From Massospora cicadina (Eukaryota > Entomophthoromycota > Entomophthoromycetes > Entomophthorales > Entomophthoraceae): a DNA stretch of 64,000 nucleotides. Position 1 is the first letter of the stretch; each line of letters opens with the position of its first letter. Below the pieces are notes generated by a model that did no database searches, had not been told where the DNA came from, and worked only from the letters and a program-made list of their open reading frames with translations. Below are positions 57,937-64,000 of the stretch, one piece after another. Location of the stretch: the NCBI GenBank assembly GCA_022478985.1, contig JAKSZP010012158.1:1-64000 (forward strand), read 5' to 3'. Both the position numbers and the translations under genes were made by a program.

Positions 57937-58224
57937 AAGAAGATGCCAACTCCTCCAAACAGGAAGGTAAGAAAAGTCCCACGGAGGGCTTCAGCAAAGG
58001 AGCAATATAAGGAGTGGGAACATTGGGCCAATGGGGTAATGTGCCCTGGGCGTTATCCTCTGACAAAGGAATAATCAACTGGTGACAGTTTACCAAAGAC
58101 AAGGATAGAGTGTTTTCTTTCAAATTAGTCCTGACATCAAACTTTCTCCACCACTCAACCCCAAAAAGATGGTGAACAAGAGGTGCTTGATAGCTTGAAA
58201 ATGGTCTGACAGAAGATAGGCGCC

Positions 58225-58440
58225 CACCTGTTAGTCCACCAACCCCATGAAGTTAAGCGCAGGGATACCTTGAGAAGCCCTCCCTCTATCCATGCCACCT
58301 GGTGAGTAACTCAACTCAAGGTAATCAGCAAGGTATTGGTCAATAAAATTATTTAAGGCACCATTATCCACTAAAAAAGTTGTGCTGAACTTCCCAAAAG
58401 AGGATGTAATGGTAGCAGTCAAGAGGAAGAATCCAGATTA
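58225..58440 (-). pseudogene. Element H aspartic protease
   Basis: Reads SSFGKFSTTFLVDNGALNNF then LADYLELSYSPGG. The active site is D-N-G (D-S/T-G usual). It is homologous to the protease at the right edge in element I. Confidence 0.8.
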
Positions 58441-59182
58441 GGAATTAATTAAAGCAGAAAATGCCCCACCTCACCTAGAAACTTCTGTCTTGAGCAAACC
58501 ATAAGGGTAGGTTTTGGAATCAAAAGGGGGAGGGATAGTTGGCCACTCTTACTACTGAGGCCACATACCCATCCATGCCTTCTGCAGGTGCATAAACATT
58601 TTCATATTGGAAACGCAGTTCTTTTTCAACTTCCTGAGTACTGCGAATCATGGAAGAGGTCAAACGGGGATTTTCTGGTGTGATTCCATACACAGGAATA
58701 GGTTCCAGATCAGAGCCAAGAGAGGGCCAATATGGTTCAGAGGTATATATCAGGTTTTTGTTATAAAATGCATTTTTAGATGCGAATGACCCTATTCTTT
58801 AACCTCAATGGAATGCTCAACGCTATCCAAGGCCAACACCCCCAGGCCCATCTGCGCCAATTCTGCTGGCATCGACTGAGCGCGCTGCAAAGGAAAACTC
58901 GTTTATTGAAATGGAAATTGATTATTTCGGCAGAAAGTTAGAGAATCACGACTTATGGACATCGAAGCGTCCATATCCACCATGTATGAGCATGAAGGGT
59001 GGATACTTTTCGGTTGGAAGCAACCATAATAATGCTGAGTTTCTCCAACTTTCAGGAAAAAGAGGAAACAGTGGTGCGGCTAATGACAGCCAAAGCCCAC
59101 AGTTGGCTCCCACTGTTTCCACTTTGGAAAAGTTCCACACAGAAAAGTTTGTGCATATAAGAAAAGGTGGTTGGTTGACTAA
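58440..59182 (-). pseudogene. Element H leader and short gag region
   Basis: About 740 bp. The part next to the protease reads MDGYVASVVRVANYPSPF and SDLEPIPVYGITPENPRLTS, conserved in I. No CCHC knuckle and no full-size capsid are visible, so gag is shortened or unusual. Confidence 0.6.
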
Positions 59183-60024
59183 TGTAAGAGGAGTGTCTAT
59201 ATCTCTCGTTCCCAGAGTGGTAGTGCTTGGTGCACAGGCTCAACGCCAGGGAACTAGCCGTTAGAATAAAAATAATTATTGCCCAGCAGAGGGTGCTGGA
59301 GCAATAATAACTTAAGCAAAGAAATGTGATAAATAACCAGCCAAAAACGTCATGGTGCACACTGAGAGAAGGGGTAAACGACCCAGGTTGGAGGGTACCT
59401 GGACGAACCAATGGTGCATGAGGTGATAACTTTACTGTGTCAAAAATTGCATGTTTAAAGGAGTGTGAGACCTCCTTGAAGGGGTCTGCGCACAGGATCA
59501 TTCAGAATAACATTTAAAAAATGGTAAAAATGGGGGAATTTTATTTGCAAAAGTCGACCAATAAGGAATGTTGGTCAGGGAAAACACATTTAAGCATCGT
59601 TGGGGGAATTTGTGGTTTGCTGCAGTGGACCCAAGCACTGACCCACCAATAGGGCAATGCTACCTTTAAAATTAGTTAGGTAAGCCAAACCCTGACCTCA
59701 CTTAAGTGATCAATTGAAGTTGGATTCAACCTGAACGCGTTTTTTTGTAAATGGAATGGGTTTCAAAACCCCGTTCCTAAACGAATTGAATGGAACTGTC
59801 CACATTAATTTTGTAGACCATCCGTTTTAATGACTGGGCCGATGTTAGGGGCTGGGCTTTTGGCACCCCACTAGTACCAACCTGGGCATATTTTGCCCGT
59901 ACCCAGCGTTGGTCTAGGGTATGCCTCAGGTCAGGGAGATTCTGTAGCTTCACCTTCTGGGCCTCCTGGCGCCCTGCCTTATCTTTGAGGTTGGTCCCCA
60001 CTATGATCTCATGTGCACATGACA
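59183..60024 (-). repeat. Element H 5' LTR
   Basis: 842 bp, TGTAAGAGGAG...CACATGACA, matching 54103-54943 at more than nine of ten bases by eye. The terminal palindrome has one changed base here (60007-60024). Confidence 0.92.
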
Positions 60025-60025
60025 A
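59777..60025 (-). CDS. LTR-resident reading frame, 82 codons, element H 5' LTR copy
   Basis: Open as in the 3' LTR: SCAHEIIVGTNLKDKAGRQE, LPDLRHTLDQRWVRAKYAQV, LKRMVYKINVDSSIQFV. The first codon is TTG here because the base before the LTR is not A. Confidence 0.5.
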   Translation of the reverse strand: MSCAHEIIVGTNLKDKAGRQEAQKVKLQNLPDLRHTLDQRWVRAKYAQVGTSGVPKAQPLTSAQSLKRMVYKINVDSSIQFV

Positions 60026-60029
60026 CTAC

Positions 60030-60610
60030 TACTTCCAAAGAGATGGCACAGCTCCTTGTCTGCCATGTTTTATAATGTTTGACATATCCCAGAATGTGGT
60101 AAGTGACCAGGGCCACAGTTTATGGCTCAGTTTTGGACTGCCATTTTGGCCATCTTTAAGATTTAATACGCCAGTCCATGGCGTACCATCTCCAATTTTA
60201 TTTATGCAGAAAAAAAGAGGATTAACCAGATCTTCTAACATTATCTCCACTGCACAGGGGTACCACTGCTGGTATATTCCCATGATGCAGTTTAAATACA
60301 ATAATTTCAATCATTCTTCAATAATTTTCTCCCTCTACTAAGCTACCCTAGGGTAGAACCCTTTGTTCCCTATTAGTCCTTGTCCACACCTTAAAGTGCC
60401 TGTCAATGATGAGCAGCTGAAGCAGATACAGCGTGCCCAATTCCTGGTTTAAGAGCACCTGATGAAGGTGATAAGTGATTATAAGTGATTTGCGGATTGT
60501 AAACGCCTTCCCGCCCATGACATTAAGGTGGGGGTTCAAGTAATGCCTGATATGTGACACCTGCATTTTAAGGTCCCCTCGCAGAAATTTAAAAGAGTAT
60601 TTCAGCCCAC
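60030..60610 (+). pseudogene. Element B integrase, last part
   Basis: Starts TSKEMAQLLVCHVL, then FDISQNVVSDQGH with the second catalytic Asp. After 60350 the tail is fragmented, with HLKVPSQKFKRVFQPTCGGR-like remains and DLGNEAFYLVLPVRWKRHPV at 60613. Confidence 0.7.
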
Positions 60611-60950
60611 ATGTGGTGGCAGAGGATTTAGGCAACGAGGCTTTCTATTTGGTCCTTCCAGTGCGTTGGAAGCGGCATCCAGTCTTTAATGCTTCCCAGT
60701 TATCCCCACTTAAGGGGAAGGCGTCAGCTGAATTAGAGCCAGTTGTGATCAAGGGCTCGGAAGAAGCAGATGTGTATGGCATTATGGATTCACAGAAATC
60801 ACGTCACTTAATGCTATTACCTGGTGGCCTGGAAGGGATTTTCTACTTACAAAAACATCTATGTTAGTGCATGCAATTGCGATAATTGCCATAAATTGGT
60901 TTAGGCCTTCCACATCACCCATCTGTATGCCCCCTAGCCCCCTAAGGAGG
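60610..60950 (+). pseudogene. Element B integrase C-terminus and chromodomain
   Basis: Reads LPVRWKRHPVFNASQLSPLK, then VVIKGSEEADVYGIMDSQKS. In the next frame YLVAWKGFSTYKN is a clear chromodomain core, followed by NCDNCHKLV and AFH. The third aromatic position (SWVPA in H) is Tyr here. Confidence 0.75.
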
Positions 60951-61037
60951 TTGCTGCCATCTTGGCATTAAAGTTACATAAATCCCATAAGAATATAACG
61001 CTGGATCAGGTTCTTGGTGGGGGTTTTCCCCCAGTTC

Positions 61038-61053
61038 AAAAAGGGAAGGGTAA
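61038..61053 (+). other. Element B polypurine tract
   Basis: AAAAAGGGAAGGGTAA directly before TGTAAGCC, the 3' LTR start. Confidence 0.85.
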
Positions 61054-61298
61054 TGTAAGCCTTGAGGGAACAATCCTTGTGGCTATATTGGGAGGAGAGT
61101 CCAATTTTGCACAATAAGGAGAAGAAGCCAGCAGCCTTCTTTCTCATCACCTTAGGATATTTAGCCCATGTGGTAGACAAGAGATGCATAATGGCGCGTC
61201 CCTGAAAAATCATGTTTCTTCCTCCTCTAATCACCACCCAATAGTTATTGAAGAAAATTTTGGAGGTGTGTCAGGAGGTGACAGTGGTCAGAAGCCAT
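61054..61298 (+). repeat. Element B 3' LTR, left fragment
   Basis: 245 bp matching the start of 10177-11393, up to GGTGTGTCAGGAGGTG...GGTCAGAAGC. The LTR is cut by element I at 61299. Confidence 0.75.
61060..61203 (+). pseudogene. LTR-resident reading frame, element B 3' LTR copy
   Basis: Open from the LTR start region: ALREQSLWLYWEESPILHNK, then FFLITLGYLAHVVDKRCIMA, ending in a stop. Matches C (SLREHPLCLDRESF...HVVDDRRVMA). Confidence 0.6.
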
Positions 61299-61513
61299 TC
61301 TCATGGCTAAATAACATACTTGAGGGGACAGATTGTAATGATAAGGCTGATTGTGATGAGGTCAAGAGAATAAATTTGGAAGGGCTTCTTGAACTGAAGC
61401 ACACACTGGACCAACGCTGGTTAAAGGCAAGATATTCCCAAGTTGGTCCTGGGGGTGCGCATTATGATTGGATGAGCATTACATCTGCAGTGTTAAAACA
61501 CTCCAGTATTTGA
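61299..61513 (+). pseudogene. LTR-resident reading frame, element I copy
   Basis: Reads ADCDEVKRINLEGLLELKHT, then LDQRWLKARYSQVGPGG, matching H. Open through the conserved block. Confidence 0.6.
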
Positions 61514-62004
61514 AAAATTATGACGGAACTTTGCGTTTTGTTGGAGTATAGGCTTCAAGACCTGTTAATATATAATATTACAAAATTGGGAAAAAATCAG
61601 CTCCATACAATCACTAGATTGTGGGCTTATTCAAGATACAGTTAGACAATAGATAGGAAGTTGTGTTTATAGGTTCAATTAGGCACAGTGCCTCGCTAAA
61701 TAGTGATGAACATCCCATTTGTTTGTTAATTATTTTTGCAACCAACCTATTTGCTGGTTGCCTTGGTTACAATAAATCCCATTAGTTTTATTTTCAAATG
61801 TGAATATATATTTTGTGCTCTGCAACTTCTAGGAGGTCTCAAATAGTATAGTTTGGTCTACCCCCACCCTGAGCCCTTTTGGGCACCATCCTATTTTGAG
61901 TTGTCATGTTATATCACTTGTTAGTGGCTTGTTCCTGGGTTGTGGTATGGGGCCTTCCCCACCACCCCTTTAGGAACATGAGCAATATAGACAAACTAAT
62001 GAAA
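61299..62004 (+). repeat. Element I 5' LTR
   Basis: 706 bp. The start TCTCATGGCTAAATAACATA aligns with solo LTR K; the end CAATATAGACAAACTAATGAAA aligns with the H LTR end. More diverged than the H pair. Confidence 0.7.
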
Positions 62005-63790
62005 TTAGTCGACCAACCCTTCTATTGTGCTTGTGTGAATTTATTTTGTGTGGAAGTTTCTCTTAGTGATGATGGGGTTTGTTGACTATGCACCGTGGTT
62101 CTGATGATTTTGGCCAGAGCGTTATTATTCGTTTTGGTGCTATGCCAGCTCAACATTTCTTTTTTTACTTCTTGTGGTGTAACCCAACCTTTTTACGAGT
62201 ACTTTTGGTTTTAAACTGTTCAAGGCCTTGTTTCTCAGACTTTATATTTTTCCACCGTTTCTCTTAATTAGGATAAAACCAACCCTCGCTTGCCTTCTCC
62301 TGGCGTTGAGTGGCTGCGTCAGTTTTCACCCTGGGATCTAGCCTGGTCTTTCAAATTTTGTGAAATTTTGTTGAAGGTGGTGGAGGCAATAGAGGGGTTG
62401 GAGCGCCTTATGGATTTGAGGCAACCCAAATTCCCTGCTCTTAAAACCTTCCATGAGCCATTTGCACACCACAATTTAGGCACCTTTAGGGCACCGACTT
62501 TTTAAAATTCACTTGGGCAGGCTTACCTGTGCCTGATGTAATTAAAACTTCGTTTCATTGCTTGTCATTAGATACTCCCACAATGAAATTCCCAGTATGG
62601 CAGGCTTTCCCTGTCAATTTTGATCATTAATTTAAAGCTCTTTGGATTCCCCACCCCAACTAAAAAAGAGCAAGTAATTAGCTGAAATTGTTTCACCCAG
62701 GAGGCCCCTATAAATACTGGCCCTAAAAAACTCATGTGCGCCTTTTCAATGGGAGGAGTCTTATTCTTCCATTCATTCAATTTTAAGAAATTTAAGGGTG
62801 GGCAGGTGAGGGGGTGGAAGGCGAGTTGGTAAGGGCTTATGGCTACCAACCTGAAGGTTGCATGTTCGATTCCCACCCTTTGCACATCAATCGGGGTACC
62901 AGCCAAAGGAAGCTATTGGCAGTTAGTAGGTCTAATAACACGAAAGCCTTACCCATGACATAACCAGAAAAATTTGAGTCCCAATCCGGAGGTGGAAAAA
63001 CTTTCTTTGACAGAGTTGACCCTGTTCAGGTTTCATGTCATTTCTTTCTTTCAGTAATGCATGTCCCCTGGTCATCTTGCCTCAGTTAAATAAGGGTGGG
63101 CAGGGGTCTGGGCCCATGATTTTATTAAGTGTTTCAGTTGATTTGGCTGCGATGATGTCACTTGTGGGGGCCCATTAAATACAACACCCAAACCAATAAA
63201 TTTTTCTCTGAATGGGTAGGGAATACCATTGCTCTTTTCTCATTTTGTAAACTTAAGGGTTTGATGGAGTCTAGCCTTAAATTTAAATTAAAATGTTTAT
63301 ATGATATGATTTTCCCTCTAAAAATCTTTCCCAGTAAACCAGCTGAACCATCCATGGTGGACTAGTTGTAATAATGTTGTATAATGACAATCTGTTGGCT
63401 ATCGTTTTTGGGCATGGTGTCATTGGTGCCTAAAAACGCATTTTCTAACGTAGGTATTTAATTTAAACGAATCAAATGGAAGCTCTCATGGGTCCATTAT
63501 TGTAACAATCTCAGTGTATCACATCACTCCTGATAACACGCGCTTGTCACCCAATATAATTCAATGATATGAAGAAGTTGAACAAGAGTTATTGCTCCAA
63601 AATGTGGGTAAATATGCTACAGTTGAGGTTACTGTAGGGTATGTACCCTCAGTGGTAAGGGTGGCAAACTACCCTTCACCCTTCTTTAATGGGAGAATCC
63701 ATCCTGAGGTGTAATAAGGTCTAAGGAGGAACCCTCTTAGGAACTGTTGGTACTATCTGTTATCAATAAAATTGCTCTGGTTATAATCTA
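62005..63790 (+). pseudogene. Element I leader and gag-like region
   Basis: The leader TTAGTCGACCAACC equals the base run after the 5' LTR of H. 62290-62505 encodes VEWLRQFSPWDLAWSFKFCE and LKVVEAIEGLERLMDLRQPK, a helical gag-like segment absent from H. Near 63640 VPSVVRVANYPSPF matches H. SINE-2 interrupts the region. Confidence 0.6.
62807..63090 (+). mobile_element. SINE-2: second copy of the tRNA-derived retroposon
   Basis: About 284 bp flanked by perfect 14-bp repeats TAAGGGTGGGCAGG (62793-62806 and 63091-63104). The tRNA-like head has B box TGTTCGATTCC at 62863-62873. The body matches SINE-1 nearly throughout. The tail is short. Confidence 0.85.
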
Positions 63791-63799
63791 CTTTTTGCT

Positions 63800-64000
63800 A
63801 CACTTTCCTCGCCCTCAGGGAAATTCAGCACAACTATATCAATAAGTACTGGAATCTCTGAGAATTTTATTGACCTGGACTCTAATGACTACCTTGAGTT
63901 AAGTTATTTAACTGGTAGTATGGTTATGGTGAATTCATTCCATGGTATTCCCACGCTGAAAATTCAGTGGCTAGTTGATTTCCAAGTGTTAATCACCATT
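63800..64000 (+). pseudogene. Element I aspartic protease, cut by the window edge
   Basis: Reads SGKFSTTISISTGISENFID then DYLELSYLTGS and FHGIPTLKIQWLVDFQV, aligned with the H protease. The active-site Asp region reads STG, so the catalytic Asp is lost. Confidence 0.75.

Larger units (their letters stand above)
54103..60024 (-). mobile_element. Element H: complete chromovirus inserted in integrase of B
   Basis: 5922 bp with LTRs at 54103-54943 and 59183-60024 and perfect target repeats ACTAC (54098-54102 and 60025-60029). Protease, RT, RNase H, integrase and chromodomain lie on the minus strand with long open stretches. YMDD and the integrase D,D,E residues are intact, so it is among the youngest elements here. 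Its gag region is short. Confidence 0.93.
10177..61298 (+). mobile_element. Element B: outermost chromovirus, split by C and H and entered by I
   Basis: The visible pieces are 10177-13743, 53757-54102 and 60030-61298. Together they give 5' LTR, protease, RT, RNase H, integrase, chromodomain, polypurine tract and the start of the 3' LTR. The integrase frame continues across both interruptions: HLSGQ before C joins LQDIE and TNHDPRRGLL after C, and YTPCMSTTTSKEMAQL is split by H. B is the oldest layer of the nest. Its 3' LTR end lies beyond the window because element I sits inside it. Confidence 0.8.
61299..64000 (+). mobile_element. Element I: H-family chromovirus running off the window
   Basis: An H-type LTR (61299-62004) is followed by a leader matching H (TTAGTCGACCAACC), a gag-like region, SINE-2 and a protease that continues past the edge. 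It lies inside the 3' LTR of B. Its own 3' end and target repeat are outside the window. Confidence 0.75.

Noticed and set aside
1..64000. Host protein-coding genes with introns
   Set aside because: Every frame with recognisable similarity belongs to a retroelement; no conserved cellular domain was seen. Short exons cannot be excluded in 1310-3272 or 9331-10176.

Overview
This 64 kb window is a eukaryotic, almost pure transposable-element landscape. I found no convincing host gene, rRNA, functional tRNA, CRISPR array or bacterial-type operon. It holds nine Ty3/gypsy-type LTR retrotransposons (called A to I here), two solo LTRs, one LINE, two copies of a tRNA-derived SINE and a few unclassified repeats. 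All coding regions are broken by stops and frameshifts. The chromodomain integrases, the LINE type (ORF1 with a CCHC knuckle, ORF2 with endonuclease and reverse transcriptase) and the repeat density suggest a large, repeat-rich fungal genome. That assignment is an inference with low confidence; no species is named.

Layout. 1-1309 is an unclassified decayed minus-strand frame and 1310-3272 is mostly non-coding. 3273-9330 is element A (minus), a complete but dead element. From 10177 to the right edge lies a 'Russian doll'. Element B (plus, a chromovirus) is split at 13743 by element C (minus, 13744-53756). C is split by element D (plus, 20383-52440). D is split by element E (minus, 22182-46500). 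E is split by element F (plus, 28972-45836). The 3' LTR of F is split twice, by the LINE (about 33110-39242, minus) and by element G (plus, 39311-45193). Side insertions are solo LTR K in C gag, SINE-1 in the 5' LTR of D, solo LTR J in the 3' LTR of E, an 820-bp insert in the LINE, element H (minus, 54103-60024) in the integrase of B, and element I (plus, from 61299) in the 3' LTR of B. I carries SINE-2 and runs off the window.

The nest is supported by direct repeats at insertion edges: ATGAG for G, ACTAC for H, GATAC for J, GTTGG for K, CCC(C/T)A for E, CCC(C/T)C for F, TTGTCCAT for SINE-1, and a 14-bp repeat for SINE-2. It is also supported by reading frames that continue across removed insertions. 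With insertions subtracted, E is about 6.05 kb, close to uninterrupted A (6.06 kb) and G (5.9 kb). The order of nesting is a relative time series: B oldest, then C, D, E, F, then the LINE and G.

Two main lineages are present. A, D, E, F and G share a primer-binding site related to TGGTGCTCACTACAGG. A, D, E and G also share an unusual beta-rich domain between protease and reverse transcriptase. B, C, H, I and solo LTR K are chromovirus-type and have long LTRs (0.7-1.3 kb) that contain a short conserved protein-coding segment with a D-L-x-H-x-x-D-x-R-W-V core. This LTR-resident frame is the least familiar signal in the window.
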